Source: JASJBU01 sp963797085
GTDB taxonomy: Bacteria; Pseudomonadota; Gammaproteobacteria; Chromatiales; Chromatiaceae
Reading direction: 5' to 3'
DNA length: 64,000 nt
NCBI GenBank assembly: GCA_963797085.1
Contig: CAWCOA010000019.1
Coordinates: 248,001-312,000 of the forward strand
Within the stretch, counting starts at the first letter, position 1. Every line of letters starts with the position of its first letter. The notes under the pieces are model-generated. The model was not told where the DNA came from. It made no database searches and saw only the letters and a list, made by a program, of their open reading frames with translations. Below, piece after piece: positions 16,994 through 29,029 of the stretch. A program made the position numbers and the translations under genes.

Positions 16994-17932
16994 GTGGAAA
17001 CAGAAAATTGTCTCTTCTCAATAATCATACCCGCATTCAACGAAGCAGATTGTATTGCTGACACACTGAAAGCCATTCAACAGTTTCCTCCACCAAGCCC
17101 CTATGAAGTCATTGTTGCTGACAACGGTTCCACTGATGAAACAGCAGAAATAGCCGCTAATTACTCAACACATGTGGTTCATGCTCCTGATAATACAATT
17201 GCTGCGGTTCGCAATCGAGGAGTAGATGCTTCATGTGGACAGTATCTGATTTTTCTGGATGCCGATGTACTGGTCACAGAAGAGTGGCACTTACGAATGA
17301 CAGATATTCTTAACCAGTTAAATGATACGCCCATGCTAGTTACTGGATCTCGGTGTTTGCCTGTTAACAACAGTACCTGGCTCAATAAATATTGGTTTTC
17401 TCTACTCAACAAACATAAAGGCTCTTACATCAATTCTGGGCATCTGATAACGAGTCGTTTGTTATTTAATCAAATTAGTGGTTTTTCAGAATCATTGAAT
17501 ACCGCAGAAGACTATGATTTTTGCATGAAAGCACAGGCTATCGGCGCTACTGTTAGGCAGAGCGATATAATTCCTGTAATGCATCTAGGCTACCCAACGA
17601 ACATCAGCGGCTTTATAAACAGAGAAAGATGGCATGGACGAGAAGACTTTTTGACGCTGCTATCTTTTAGTAAATCGAAAGTCGGCTGGGTTGCCGCGTT
17701 TAATCTGCTGTATATTACTGGCAGTAGTATTGCCAGTATTGTACTTTCTGATAGCTTCCCAATAGTTCTCTATTTTTTACTGATGTATATGATGTCTATA
17801 ACCTTTGCCATGGTGAAATTCAGGGTTTTAGCGCCAGTATATATTTTAAATACCGCGGTTATTTTTTATTTATACATCACAGGAAGAACACTTGCGTTTT
17901 TGGATCGGATTTTTAGCGGAGTCAAAGATTGA
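16994..17932 (+). CDS. Family 2 glycosyltransferase with C-terminal membrane helices
   Basis: A GTG start gives 312 residues. The GT-A fold hallmarks are present: IIIPAFNEADCI at residues 10-21, VIVADNGSTDET near 40 and the metal-binding FLDADVLVT (DxD) near 92. An ED motif in TAEDYDFCMKA, near 175, supplies the catalytic base region. Hydrophobic segments near 238-262 and 270-310 would anchor it to the inner membrane. It likely adds a sugar to a lipid-linked repeat unit on the cytoplasmic face. Its stop overlaps the TTG start of the next gene (TTGA), indicating translational coupling. Confidence 0.85.
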   Translation: METENCLFSIIIPAFNEADCIADTLKAIQQFPPPSPYEVIVADNGSTDETAEIAANYSTHVVHAPDNTIAAVRNRGVDASCGQYLIFLDADVLVTEEWHLRMTDILNQLNDTPMLVTGSRCLPVNNSTWLNKYWFSLLNKHKGSYINSGHLITSRLLFNQISGFSESLNTAEDYDFCMKAQAIGATVRQSDIIPVMHLGYPTNISGFINRERWHGREDFLTLLSFSKSKVGWVAAFNLLYITGSSIASIVLSDSFPIVLYFLLMYMMSITFAMVKFRVLAPVYILNTAVIFYLYITGRTLAFLDRIFSGVKD

Positions 17933-18975
17933 TAAATGTAAAAATTGTTGAATCCAGCGATTTGTCTTCATGGGATCATTATATTCGAAATCGAGAAGAC
18001 GCCACACCCTACCATTTGTCTGCATGGAATTCCGCGATAACTTCAGCATACGGTCACCAGACTTTTTACTTAATTGCCGAAAACGACAAAACCATTACCG
18101 GTGCACTACCCCTTTGTTTAATTAAACCTCCGATCATTGACGGAACTCTTTTCTCTTTACCCTATTGTGATTTAGGCGGCATTATATGTGATGATGAAAT
18201 ATCAAAAACCAATCTGATCAAAAAAGCTCTCGATCTCGCTAAAAGCCTTGGTAAGACCAAATTGTCCATCAGAGAAAGGGATACATCTGGAAATATTGAT
18301 ACTGAGCGGCTTGCCGGCCAAAAAGTAAGTATGTTATTGGACCTGCCGGATTCTTCAGAGAGCTTATTTAGTAATTTCAAATCAAAGTTGCGAAGCCAGA
18401 TTCGAAAAGCCGAGAAAAATGGCCTGACATTTGAGAGCGGTAGAGAGGACTTTCATGTCAAGCAGTTTTTTAATGTTTTCTCAAGAAACATGAAACAATT
18501 GGGATCACCAACTCATTCGTATGAATGGTTCAACCAAATAAGAAATAATTATGCCCTTGATATGATAATCGGACTGGTTAAGAAAGATGATATAGTTGTT
18601 GGCGCTGGAATTCTTCTTATTCTAAATAACAGGGTCGTCATTCCATGGGCCTCGACACTTTCTGCTTACAACCGACTTGCACCCAACATGCTTCTTTATT
18701 GGAACTTACTAAAATATGCTTGTGACATTGGCTGCACACAATTTGACTTTGGGCGCTCTACTTTCGATGAAGGGACGTACCGATTTAAGCGGCAATGGGG
18801 TGCAAAACCAGTAGCATTAAACTGGCAGACTTATAACTCATCTCAAATGATGATATCTGCGGGCAGTAAATCGAATAACAAGGTAAGGGCTATCGCTGAG
18901 TACATTTGGAGTCGACTACCTCTTGGACTGGCAAATAGTATAGGACCGCTCACAAGGAAGTACATTTCATTATGA
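17929..18975 (+). CDS. FemAB-family/GNAT protein of exosortase (XrtA)-type loci
   Basis: The 348-residue protein shows the two GNAT-like halves of the FemAB superfamily. The FKSKLRSQIRKAEKNGLTFE segment (about 148-167) is typical of these proteins, as is the C-terminal FDFGRSTFDEGTYRFKRQWG block. FemAB-related proteins are recurrent members of PEP-CTERM/exosortase exopolysaccharide loci. They are thought to transfer an aminoacyl or acyl group, but the reaction is unproven. The TTG start overlaps the upstream stop, and its own stop overlaps the next start (ATGA), so it is in a tightly coupled operon. Confidence 0.85.
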   Translation: MINVKIVESSDLSSWDHYIRNREDATPYHLSAWNSAITSAYGHQTFYLIAENDKTITGALPLCLIKPPIIDGTLFSLPYCDLGGIICDDEISKTNLIKKALDLAKSLGKTKLSIRERDTSGNIDTERLAGQKVSMLLDLPDSSESLFSNFKSKLRSQIRKAEKNGLTFESGREDFHVKQFFNVFSRNMKQLGSPTHSYEWFNQIRNNYALDMIIGLVKKDDIVVGAGILLILNNRVVIPWASTLSAYNRLAPNMLLYWNLLKYACDIGCTQFDFGRSTFDEGTYRFKRQWGAKPVALNWQTYNSSQMMISAGSKSNNKVRAIAEYIWSRLPLGLANSIGPLTRKYISL

Positions 18976-20240
18976 CCATGGTTATCCTTTTCCTCACACT
19001 ACTTTTTTTAATAGTACCATTGTATGTTTATATCGGTTACCCAATCCTACTGATTATATTCAGTAAAATCAGAACCCCACTACCTGTTGACAAGGCAGAA
19101 ATAACACCAACAGTCGCTCTTTTTGTCTCTTGTTATAATGAAATAAATGTCATAGAAGACAAAATTCAAAACAGTCTTGCCATAGATTATCCAAGAGACA
19201 AGATCGACTATATTTTTATATCTGATGGTTCAGACGACGGTACAGATGAAATAATCAAGAGGTACCAAGACCAGGGCATAAAGCTTATCCGGCAGGAAGG
19301 CCGTCTTGGAAAAACCTCAGGACTCAACCTGGCCATGCCAACAACACAGGCAGAGATTATCGTTTTCTCTGATGCAAATGCCATATACGAACCAAATGCC
19401 GTCAAGATGCTGGTAAGAAACTTTAATGATCCAGCAATTGGCTATGTTGTTGGCGCTGCACTTTATACGGATACCCAAGTAACCGCATCCGCCAGAAGTG
19501 AAAACAAGTATTGGGAATATGAAATAGCAGTTAAGAAAATGGAGACTAGCCTACATTCTGTTGTTGGTGGTGACGGAGCAATATACGCAATCAGAAAATT
19601 TTTGTATGAGCCCCTTGATGAAAAAGATATTAATGATTTTGTAAATCCTCTGCAGATTATTACTAAGGGCTATCGTGGGATTTTTGAACCAGAGGCTAAA
19701 TGTTATGAAGAGACTGCCGGTGACTTTGAAAAAGAGGCGAGAAGAAAAGTACGTATTGTGAACAGAAGTTTCCGTGGTCTCATGAAAGTAAGTTCCGTCC
19801 TGAACCCATTAAATACTGGAATATTCAGCTTTGAAATAATTTCACACAAACTACTTAGGTGGCTGGTCCCATTCTTTTTGATTTTTGCAATAATCGGGAT
19901 GATTTATCTTTCATCTCATGGATATTTTTTATTTCAAGTGATGTTGTTACTGGGTATATTATTAATATGGTTCTCTGCCGTCGGTTACATCAAGTCAGGA
20001 TATTCGAACATCTCACCAATTTTCTCATACCCTTATTACTTCTTAATGATTAATACAGCCTCTCTCTTAGGCATAATTCAGGCGATAAAAGGTAACATCC
20101 AGGTAACCTGGGAATCAGCAAGATTAGAAACGAATAAGAAACCATCTAACTTTAAATTTTCTATGTCGCTAAGCCTATTGTTATTACTCTCTATTTTTCT
20201 TTTTTTCGACACTATCAATAGAATTTTTGAAATCATTTAA
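18972..20240 (+). CDS. Membrane family 2 glycosyltransferase (processive type)
   Basis: The protein (422 aa) has an N-terminal membrane helix (about 3-30) and a GT2 domain with VALFVSCYNEINVI near 48, DYIFISDGSDDGTDE near 78 and the DxD-like FSDANAIYEP near 135. A late Q/RxxRW-like ARRKVRIVNRSFRG segment near 258 is typical of chain-forming GT2 enzymes. Three further helices lie near 290-390, and one more at the C-terminus. Such enzymes elongate polysaccharides at the inner membrane. It is coupled to the FemAB gene by a 4-base overlap. Confidence 0.85.
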   Translation: MTMVILFLTLLFLIVPLYVYIGYPILLIIFSKIRTPLPVDKAEITPTVALFVSCYNEINVIEDKIQNSLAIDYPRDKIDYIFISDGSDDGTDEIIKRYQDQGIKLIRQEGRLGKTSGLNLAMPTTQAEIIVFSDANAIYEPNAVKMLVRNFNDPAIGYVVGAALYTDTQVTASARSENKYWEYEIAVKKMETSLHSVVGGDGAIYAIRKFLYEPLDEKDINDFVNPLQIITKGYRGIFEPEAKCYEETAGDFEKEARRKVRIVNRSFRGLMKVSSVLNPLNTGIFSFEIISHKLLRWLVPFFLIFAIIGMIYLSSHGYFLFQVMLLLGILLIWFSAVGYIKSGYSNISPIFSYPYYFLMINTASLLGIIQAIKGNIQVTWESARLETNKKPSNFKFSMSLSLLLLLSIFLFFDTINRIFEII

Positions 20241-20275
20241 TATTTACAGCTAGCCAGGTATTCGAAAATTAATTA

Positions 20276-21581
20276 ATGTCAAAACTAGCATTATTATTTA
20301 TAGCAACCTATATCGGAGGATTGGGTGCTAGCGTCTTTGTTGATGCTGTCTGGGGATTCTATCTTTATCAACTCGTTTATTTTCTTTACCCAGAAAGTCG
20401 TTGGTGGTCGCAAACATCCCTAAGCATCTGCCTATTCCTTTACTATCGTTATCATTTATAATGTTTACCTATTTGACTTTTGGTATAACTCTTATCGTGA
20501 TAATAAACTACTTGATGCACCACAAACAAAATGGTTAGTATTAATACTAGCCATGTTTATATTGACCTATTTTGTTGCTGTTAATCAAGATTATCACCAA
20601 AAGGCTTGATAGAAGTAACAAAATTATTCGTAATAATTGCCTTGGCTATAAACTAATAACTCACCTGATAAATTAGACTGGACTTTATGGGCATATATTA
20701 GTAGGAGCCGCATATATTGGACTTGAAGCTTACAATGTGGGAGGGACTGGCAAGGGCGTGTAGAAGGAATAGGTACTGCAACAACTGGAGATGCAAATGG
20801 AATTGCAGCAATGTTGGCGCCCACGATTACATTTATCGTATATTATGCATGGCGTGGCAAGAAATTAAAAGGTATTATCTGTTTTATTCGGTGTTGTTCA
20901 TCGTCAATGGGCTTGGTACTCATTAATAGCCGTGGTGCATTTCTAGGCGTACTCGTAGCGAGTGGTTACTTTATTTTATATATGATATTTAGCAAGTTCC
21001 AACAAGCTAACCAAAAAGCCAGTGCGATCTTGATAATAACATTGGGTATTAGGTGGTGGCATCTATTTAACTGATGATGTTTTCTGGGAGAGAATGGGCA
21101 CACTAAAGAGATTCAAGTCGATGAGAGAGAAAGCGGTTCTCACAGGGTTCATATATGGATGTCTACATTTAATTTAATTGCAGATCACCCTTTGGGTGTA
21201 GGCGCGGCAGGATTTCAAAAACTAAGCCCGTATTATGTACCTGAGGAACTGTTTTTTGGCACCAAACTACTAAGGCGGTTCATTCTTCTTGGTTTCAGTC
21301 ATTAGCCGAACTAGGGTGGCCAGGGCCGATTCTCTTATCGGCACTATTGATTTCATGTTTTCGACTGACCAGGCGGGTAAAACTGCAACTTTCCATCAAT
21401 AAATAATTCCCATCACTATTTTCAAGTAATAGCGATTGAAGGTGCCTTATTAGCTTTGTTGTTACAGGTTCGTTTATTGATGAATTTCGGTCTGAGATTT
21501 ATTACTGGCTTATATATGTTTACCGCTTGTGCAGGGAATGTTTACCTTTTCAAATCCATTAATAGCTCCCTATCAAAATAA
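20276..21581 (+). pseudogene. Broken O-antigen ligase-like gene (exosortase A-associated O-glycosylation ligase type)
   Basis: The ORF starting at 20276 stops after 61 residues, but coding sense continues in other frames to the TAA at 21579-21581. Recognisable pieces include NSRGAFLG near 20920, the HRVHIWMSTFNLIADHPLGV segment near 21140, and the HSSWFQSLAELGWPGP segment near 21290. These are the signature blocks of Wzy_C/O-antigen ligase proteins found in exosortase loci. At least four reading-frame disruptions are needed to join them. The full length (about 435 codons) matches the family, so the gene was complete before damage. Confidence 0.8.
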
Positions 21582-21610
21582 CACAAAAATATTAAGATTA
21601 TATATAAACT

Positions 21611-22729
21611 ATGAAAACAATTAATGTGCTGCAATTTATTTGCCCTACAGGCTTCTATGGTGCAGAACGATGGGTACTAGCATTAGCAAATAATTTAGAT
21701 CCCTCTAAAGTTAGATGTGATCTTGCTGTAACAAAAGAGTCACAGTCTCAGGATTTAGAAATTTATCATCAGTTTCCTAAAGATATTGGAGAAGCATTTG
21801 AAGTACCTCTAAATGGGCGCTTTGATTTTTCTGCCATTAGTAAACTTTGCCAGCTAATCAAAGAACGTAATATCGACATTATTCATACTCACGGTTATAA
21901 ATCAGATATTCTTGGCGTGATAGCTGCAAAGAGATGTGGAATAAAAGCCATCAGTACTCCGCATGGATTTGGTGAAGCCAAAGATTTTAAACTAAAATTT
22001 TACATCAAAGTGGGCTTTTATTTTTTAAGATTATTTGACAAGATCATCCCATTATCCAAGCAGTTGTTAGATGAGGTTAGTAGATTTGGCGTAAGTAAAG
22101 ATAAACTCTTATACATACAAAATGGTGTAGATCTTTCTGAAATCGATAAATTTCATAAGAAAGACAATGATGGCTTCCCAGAACAAACAGCTAAAAAGAC
22201 AATTGGTTTTATTGGACAAATGATACCAAGAAAAAAGATTACGCATATCCTTGATATTTTTAATCTATTATGGGTTAAAAACCACAACATTAATTTGATT
22301 CTTCTTGGTGATGGCGAACAACGTGAGGGTTTAGAGAAATATGCACGAACCTTACCTTCATCAGCAGATATCAAATTTTTAGGTTTCAGAAAAGACAGGT
22401 TAGAGCAACTGGGTAATTTTGATTTATTTGTAATGACATCGTCTTCTGAAGGTATACCACGCTGTTTAATGGAAGCGATGGCTATGGAAATTCCAGTAGC
22501 AGCATATGAGATTCCAGGTATTGATCAACTTATAACCCATAATCAAACTGGGCTTTTAGCCTCATATGGAGATAAAGAGAAACTGTCTAGTTACTGGGAA
22601 CGACTCCTCAATGATAAACCATACGCAAAAAGCTTAACGGCTGCTGGCCGTGATTTTGTCTTAAACAATTTTTCAGCTAAAAGGATGGCAAATGAATATA
22701 GTGATATTTTCACTTCCTTAATCAAGTAA
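21611..22729 (+). CDS. Family 4 glycosyltransferase
   Basis: The 372-residue, apparently intact protein begins with an N-terminal GT-B donor/acceptor lobe (NVLQFICPTGFYGAERWVLALA) and a DIIHTHGYKSDILG segment. In the C-terminal lobe TIGFIGQMIPRKKI and LILLGDGEQREGLE line the nucleotide-sugar pocket, and the SSSEGIPRCLMEAMAM block contains the EX7E motif of retaining GT4 enzymes. It probably builds the polysaccharide repeat unit. It is the only uninterrupted gene between two broken ones, which is notable. Confidence 0.87.
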   Translation: MKTINVLQFICPTGFYGAERWVLALANNLDPSKVRCDLAVTKESQSQDLEIYHQFPKDIGEAFEVPLNGRFDFSAISKLCQLIKERNIDIIHTHGYKSDILGVIAAKRCGIKAISTPHGFGEAKDFKLKFYIKVGFYFLRLFDKIIPLSKQLLDEVSRFGVSKDKLLYIQNGVDLSEIDKFHKKDNDGFPEQTAKKTIGFIGQMIPRKKITHILDIFNLLWVKNHNINLILLGDGEQREGLEKYARTLPSSADIKFLGFRKDRLEQLGNFDLFVMTSSSEGIPRCLMEAMAMEIPVAAYEIPGIDQLITHNQTGLLASYGDKEKLSSYWERLLNDKPYAKSLTAAGRDFVLNNFSAKRMANEYSDIFTSLIK

Positions 22730-22782
22730 ACAATCTACAACAGTTATTATTCTAATACTGATTTATATATTTAAAATTCAAT

Positions 22783-24663
22783 ATGTGTGGCATTGCAGGA
22801 TTTACACGATTTAATGGGGAGGTTGGAAACAGACATACATTAGTATGTATGGGTGACGCAATAGCCCATCGTGGTCCTGATGCGAGTGGAGAATACATTG
22901 ATGCAGATGTAGGACTTTGCCACAGAAGACTGAGCATTATTGATCTCTCAAGTGCAGGTAATCAGCCAATGCATTCTATTAATGAGAAATTCATAATTGT
23001 TTTTAATGGTGAAATATATAATTTTATAGAACTCAGAGATGAATTAGAAGTATAGGCCACAGGTTCCGTACAAAAACAGATACAGAAGTTATTCTTGCAC
23101 TATATGAACAATATGAGAATTAGATTGTCTATAAAAATTTAATGGCATGTTTGCTTTTGCCTTGTGGGACAAACAAAAACAATTTTTTTTAGCAAGAGAC
23201 AGACTTGGTAAAAAACCACTTTACTACTATGATGACGGCAAAGATTTTGTTTTCGCGTCTGAAATCAAATCAATTTTCCAGGTTCCTTTGGTACCTAGAA
23301 GATTCGATATGATGCAGTTTATGACTACTTCACCTATCAATATATACCAGACCCTAAAACAATTTTTCATAACCTTTATAAACTAAAGCCAGGGCACTAT
23401 TTACTTATAAATAAATCTAAAATTATAAATAAACAATATTGGGATGTATCATTTGATAACCTTTCCCAAAAGAAAGAAAATATGATATCTGAAGAACTAT
23501 TCAGCATTTTAGAAAGTAGTACTCGCAGAAGGATGATCAGCGATGTTCCTTTAGGCGCGTTTCTAAGCGGGGGTATCGACTCTAGCAGTGTCGTAGCACT
23601 TATGGCAAACAGTATCGATAAGCCCATAACCACATGTGCTATTGGGTTCGATTCAAAAGGGTTTGATGAGGTTAAATACGCGAAGATGATCGCTGAATAT
23701 ATTTAAAACGGACCATCATGAATTTACTGTACAAAACAATGTTTCCAAAATCTTGAATACATAACTTTTTTTTTGACGAACCATTTGCAGATCCTTCTTT
23801 CATACCTACTTATTTTGTTTCAAAACTTGCAAGACAAAAAGTAAAAGTAGCACTTGCTGGTGATGGCGGTGATGAAAATTTTGCAGGCTATCAAAAATAT
23901 ACGACTGATAATATTGAAAATCGCTTAAGATCAATGTTTCCATCAAGTATTAGAAAAAACATCTTTCCATATTTGCACAATTTTATCTCGAAAAACAAAT
24001 AAATATTTCAAGAAAGGCAGTTCATTACTTAACACCTTGAGCGTTGATCCTGCCTATGGATTTTTCCTAACTAATTCATTCTTTGAAAAACTATGGAAAC
24101 AAATTATTAACAAGGATTTTGGTGACAAACTAGGAGACTATCACCCTTCTTCATTGACTGAAGATTATTACCATAATGCAGATACAGATGATCATCTATC
24201 AAAAATATTATATACAGATATCAAGACCTATCTCCCAGGAGATATATTAGTGAAGGTTGATAGAATGAGCATGGCAAATTCACTTGAAGTACGTGCACCT
24301 ATTCTGGATTACAATGTTGTAGAGTATGCAGCAACTATTCCCTCTTATCTCAAATACAAAAATGGTGAAAAAAAATATATTTTAAAACGAAGTTTTCACG
24401 AAATATTACCTGACGATATTCTCTACCGAAAAAAAATGGGCTTTTCAGTTCCACTTGCAGACTGGTTTCGAAATGAAATAAAAGAATTAGCAGCATCTAA
24501 ACTTTTTATGCCCTCTAACGGTTTATCGAATTTTTTCAATATCGAAGAAGTTAAGAACGTCTGGTATGAACATCAGGAACAGAAAAGAGATTATTCAAGC
24601 CCATTATGGAGCTTACTAATATTTGAGTTGTGGTGGCAAAATTACATAGAAGAATCTAAGTAA
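22783..24663 (+). pseudogene. Broken asparagine synthase-type amidotransferase
   Basis: The gene begins MCGIAGF with the N-terminal nucleophile Cys2 of class II glutamine amidotransferases. Further blocks appear in shifting frames: HRGPDASGEY, NGEIYNFIEL, ARDRLGKKPLYYY, the PP-loop FLSGGIDSSSVVAL and ALAGDGGDENFAGY. The last 208 residues (24037-24663) are open. Frameshifts fall near 23052, 23125, 23325, 23705, 23760 and 24003. The total span (about 627 codons) is that of AsnB-like XrtA-locus amidotransferases, which would amidate a sugar acid or aminoacyl group. As read it cannot make a full protein. Confidence 0.88.
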
Positions 24664-24684
24664 AAAAATAATGGATCATTTGTA

Positions 24685-25805
24685 ATGGAAAAAAAAGAAT
24701 TTTGCACATTACATTTGATATGGCCATCGGTGGTACCAAAAAGGTCATAAGGCAGCTTGTCTTAAACACAGATAAGTATCATTACGAGCCTTCGATTCTA
24801 TGCCTTGACAACCATATTGGCGAGCTTGGTAACGATTTAACAAATAATGGTTATGATGTTAAGTCATTCAAGCGCAAAACAAGCGGCCTAGACTTGAAGC
24901 TTGTTATCAAAATACATAAATATATTAAACACAACAGTATAGATATCCTTCACTGTCACCAATACACTCCCTACACATATGGCTTACTTGCTTCTCTTGG
25001 GACAAAAGCTTCTGTTATATTTACAGAACATGGTATGTTTTATCCAGATAGTTTTAAATGGAAAAGAATATTTATTAATCGTCTTTTATGCCTTAAAACT
25101 AGTGCTATCACATCAATTTCAAAATCCACAGCGGATGCACTTGTTAAATATGAAAACTTTCCCGCAAGCTTAATTAAAGTCATCTATAACGGAATAAGTG
25201 ATCTTTCTAATTTGGATATTGATAGTCAAAACCTAAATAATGAATTAGGCATATCAAATAATCCGCCTGTTATAGGAACAATCTCCAGACTGATCCTATC
25301 AAAAATCAACAAATGATGATCAGATCATTCAAAATAGTACTGAAAGAATTTCGAAAAACAATTTTACTTATTGTTGGTGACGGCCCCAGTCGAGTTACTT
25401 TAGAGCAAATCGCCAAAGATTGTGGAATTATTAATCAAATAATATTCACCGGCTTTAAGATAAACCCTCAAAAATATATTCACATGATGGATATTTTTCG
25501 ATTACCATCATTAAGTGAAGGAACATCTATGACACTCTTAGAAGCCATGTCGTTTTCTAAGCCTTGTGTTGTGACTGATGTAGTGGAATCCAGAAATTGT
25601 AATAGATGGTAAAACTGGGTTCATGTACTCCCAGCAATAATGAAATTGAATTTACTGAAGCCATCACGAAATTATTAAATAAAAAAGAATTACGCCTGCA
25701 AATTTCGGAAAACCGGGAAGAAGAGAGATATGAATCACTATTCACCAGTCGAGCAAGATGACAAAATCATATCATCAACTTTACAATAAAATTCTATCTG
25801 TATGA
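24685..25805 (+). pseudogene. Broken family 4 glycosyltransferase
   Basis: The likely ATG at 24685 is followed by a run of eight A; one extra A would bring it into frame with ILHITFDMAIGGTKKVIRQL. The N-lobe is then open to 25316 (ILHCHQYTPYTYG, VIFTEHG). The frame changes near 25295-25313 into LLIVGDGPSRVTLEQIAKDC and LSEGTSMTLLEAMSFSKP, which carries the EX7E motif. It changes again near 25590 to the C-terminal helix ending at 25803-25805. It is the last gene of the plus arm and ends 13 bases from the convergent minus-arm gene. Confidence 0.8.
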
Positions 25806-25818
25806 GTAAGACATGCTT

Positions 25819-26948
25819 TTAGTAGTAAAGATTAAATATTTTGATATATCGCTTTGCAATAACATCCCATGTCAGTTCTTTTAATAATTTTGATCTAATA
25901 GCTTGTCTATCAAATTTAATATCGTTATTTATAATTAAATCTACCCAATTGTTTACATCCAAATTTTTAACAAATAACCATTTACTCCATCTATTATCAT
26001 GTCTGTAGGGCCAGCTGTTTTTGTTGAAAGAACCGGACAGCCGAAATATAAGGCCTCAAGAACGACCATCCCATAGATTTCATAATTACTTGCAAGTAAA
26101 AAATAGTCTGCTGTTTCATACAAGCTTTTCAGATATTCTTGAAGAATTTTACCAATCACGTGAACATTATTAATATTTTCTTGTGCAATTCTTTGCTTAA
26201 CTTTAGTATAAATAGGGCCATCACCAGCCAAAAGCAGCGTATATCCTTTATTCTTTAATCTTTGTCCGTATATCCAATAAGAAATTGATATTACGTCTAT
26301 CTTCAAATATTCCTATATATAAAAGAATTGATATTATCCTTAGGAATAGAATATTCTTTAAATCTAATCCCTGTTTTTATGATGAACAAAAACGCCTGAA
26401 TATCCAAGCCTACTGGTATAACCGTTGTATTTGTAAAGCCTTTTTTCTTTAAATATTCTTCTGCATGTGTTGTTTTACCTGCTGCCAATTGAACATATGT
26501 AATGAACTTTGGTAAGAAATATTTATTGTATATAGATTGAAACAGCATGTATAACTACCTGATAAAGGCCGATACATTCCTTGATAAACAAGACAAGGAA
26601 TATCATTATGTTTAGCGTAACGAGCAACCCAAAAACAAGAAAGCTCATTATCCTCATTAACCTGAATTAAACTGTAATTTTTTTGTTTTAAAGTTTTTAT
26701 TAATTTTGGTAAATTGCATGATCTATTTCAGGGATAGTATAGTACGGCATCTCTATACATACGAGACGCAACCGCTTCCTTTGTGTGTACTTCATTTTTA
26801 ACAATACTTTTTGATCGCCCTGCCGTAAATATATCAATATCTTATTATGTTTTGCCAAACTTTTAGCAAGCCCAATCTCCTGACTATTATAATACTTATA
26901 GTCTACTAAGTTGGCATCAGGTCGAAAAATCGCAATTTGTATATTCAT
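25819..26948 (-). pseudogene. Broken family 4 glycosyltransferase, last gene of the minus arm
   Basis: The start at 26948 gives MNIQIAIFRPDANLVDYKYY. The sequence then passes through several frames: SLIQVNEDNELSCFWVARYA near 26660, AAGKTTHAEEYLKKKGF near 26460, LLLAGDGPIYTKVKQRIA near 26220, and ASNYEIYGMVVLEALYFGCP near 26060, the EX7E region. A C-terminal helix ends with TAA at 25819-25821. Four or more frameshifts separate these blocks. The order of blocks is that of a complete GT4, so it decayed in place. Confidence 0.78.
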
Positions 26949-27022
26949 TTATCGCAAGATAATTGGGAGATAGATTTATATAGTTACGTTACATTACTTT
27001 TTCAATATTTTTAACTGTTAAA

Positions 27023-28443
27023 TTATATATAAACACACCCTCCTTTGTGTGGTTGTAATAGATATAATACGTACACTATTAACAATGCCACATATAAAGC
27101 AAAATACAAAACACAGCTTATGAAAAGATTGAGATAGATGTTAGTACTGATAACATAGATTGAATTCACTAAATAAACAGGAATAATCGATATACCTACA
27201 ATTGGTAAAATAACTTTAAGGATTGGTATACTTGGGATATTTGCTTTTCTAAGGAAGACAAAATAACAAAAATGAACTAACCAATAGTACAGCAGTCATA
27301 CTGCGCGCCAAAGTAAATTCATACAATGTATAATTAGAGAAATACAGCAAACACATCACCAAGATAATTAAGCTTAGTAAATCATACTTGAACAATGTTT
27401 TTACCATCCCTAATGACAAGCATAGTTGACTGAATGACCCACAACGATAGCTAATAATCGCTAAAGATAATGCACTAAAAATGTCGTGCATATTTATCCA
27501 TTTATCACCAAGTAGGACATTTATTATTTCAACTGGGTAATTATATACATACACCATAATTGGCAAAAGGATAACAGTGACAAACAGTTATACTCACACG
27601 ACTTGGTGTATTAATTCATTTCTATCATCTCTAATCTTTGAGTACGCTGCCAATAATGGCTCAATTGCTGGTGCAATTATTTCGTTTGCCGGCATCACAG
27701 ACAAGCTTCTCAGTAGATGATATCCACCAAGTTGATCGATTAGAAAGAATTTAGAAACTAAAAGTATATCTATTTGTGCCCGGGCTATATCCAACTAATC
27801 CTCTTAACATAATCCATTTCGAAAAATCCCATTGCAGTTTCCAATTTTTAAGAGAAAATTTTGGGCGAAATGAAAAGAGTATAAATGATCCGTGACCAAA
27901 ACTATCGCACTCACTATATTTCCGACCACAAGTGCCCAGTAATTCGGCTGTATGAATAAAAATGCCAAGACACTTGCAAAGGAAATTAACTTTGCTGCGG
28001 CCATTAATTGGAATATTAATTTGTATTTAAATTCCCTTTTAAATAAATATAATTCTGGATTTACTAGAGAGTTTATCAAAAGTATTACAGACGTTACATA
28101 CAGGACTTTATCCAGTTGGTCATAATCGAGAAAATATGCAATAGGTGCGGCAGATAAAACCATTACCAACCAGAGTCCAAATTTAGTAATGATATTTAAG
28201 CTCCATGCAGTGTTCAGGTCTTCTTCTGAAACCTCATCCTTCCGAATTATAAACTGCTCTGCCCCAAGGTCTGAAATTGCTTCAAAGAAACAGTACTGTT
28301 GCATATATCGCAATCAGTCCGAAATCCTCAGGAGTAAGAACACGCGCAAGTATCAGTATACTTATAAGTCCAATACCACGCTGAATTAATCGTATAGCTA
28401 CTAAAAATGCAGAACTGGATAATACTTGATTACTTATAGACAC
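27023..28443 (-). pseudogene. Broken polysaccharide flippase (MOP/PST, Wzx-like)
   Basis: A GTG at 28443 starts FLVAIRLIQRGIGLISILIL and ARVLTPEDFGLIAIYATVLF. A frameshift near 28300 leads to FEAISDLGAEQFIIRKDE, the classic N-terminal region of oligosaccharide flippases. Further helices follow, then AQIDILLVSKFFLIDQLGGY near 27740, a gap with frame changes near 27800 and 27590, and helices down to the TAA at 27023-27025. The total of about 474 codons equals a complete 12-14-helix flippase. It would have moved lipid-linked repeat units across the inner membrane. At least three frameshifts disable it. Confidence 0.8.
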
Positions 28444-29029
28444 TTAGGATTGCTGTCTCTTGATTATTTGGTTTTTATTTATAATCATTGAACAATTTAT
28501 AATTGCTGAGTGATAGTATATTTATCATTGTATTTCCTTGTATCTATTTTTCATTGTGGCAAAAACTCTTTAAGTCACTTAGATCTACGATATACTCCTG
28601 CTCTTTATTTCTAATTCATCCCTATGCGTGTTATCAATATGTAATAGAACAATCAATTTCGCTGTTTATTATTACAGATTTTGACGGCGGATAATTTCGT
28701 ATTTATTGACAAATATAATATTATTTAAGTTAAAGGAACATGAGCTTATTTCTTAGAGCAACTATACATCTTTAGTAAGTTGTGAAGACAATTCACTATT
28801 GCCATATAAACTATATAATCATTTCAGATAAATTCTGAAAGAATCAAATTCGATTTACATAATTTATCACACCTAGAAATAGCCTTTAAACTGAGATGGC
28901 TAATCATCTAGAAAACCAAGCATCATAATAGATGAGAAATTAAATAAGATTATCGTTTAAATTATATTAACAAGCACTCTAGTTGTGTATATTTTTTAGG
29001 CCTTTCAGATGTTATATTTTTAAAGCGGG
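28444..29029. other. AT-rich non-coding gap
   Basis: The interval between the flippase start and the end of the next broken gene is strongly AT-rich. Only short chance ORFs occur on either strand. I see no RNA gene, repeat array or recognisable promoter pair. Confidence 0.5.
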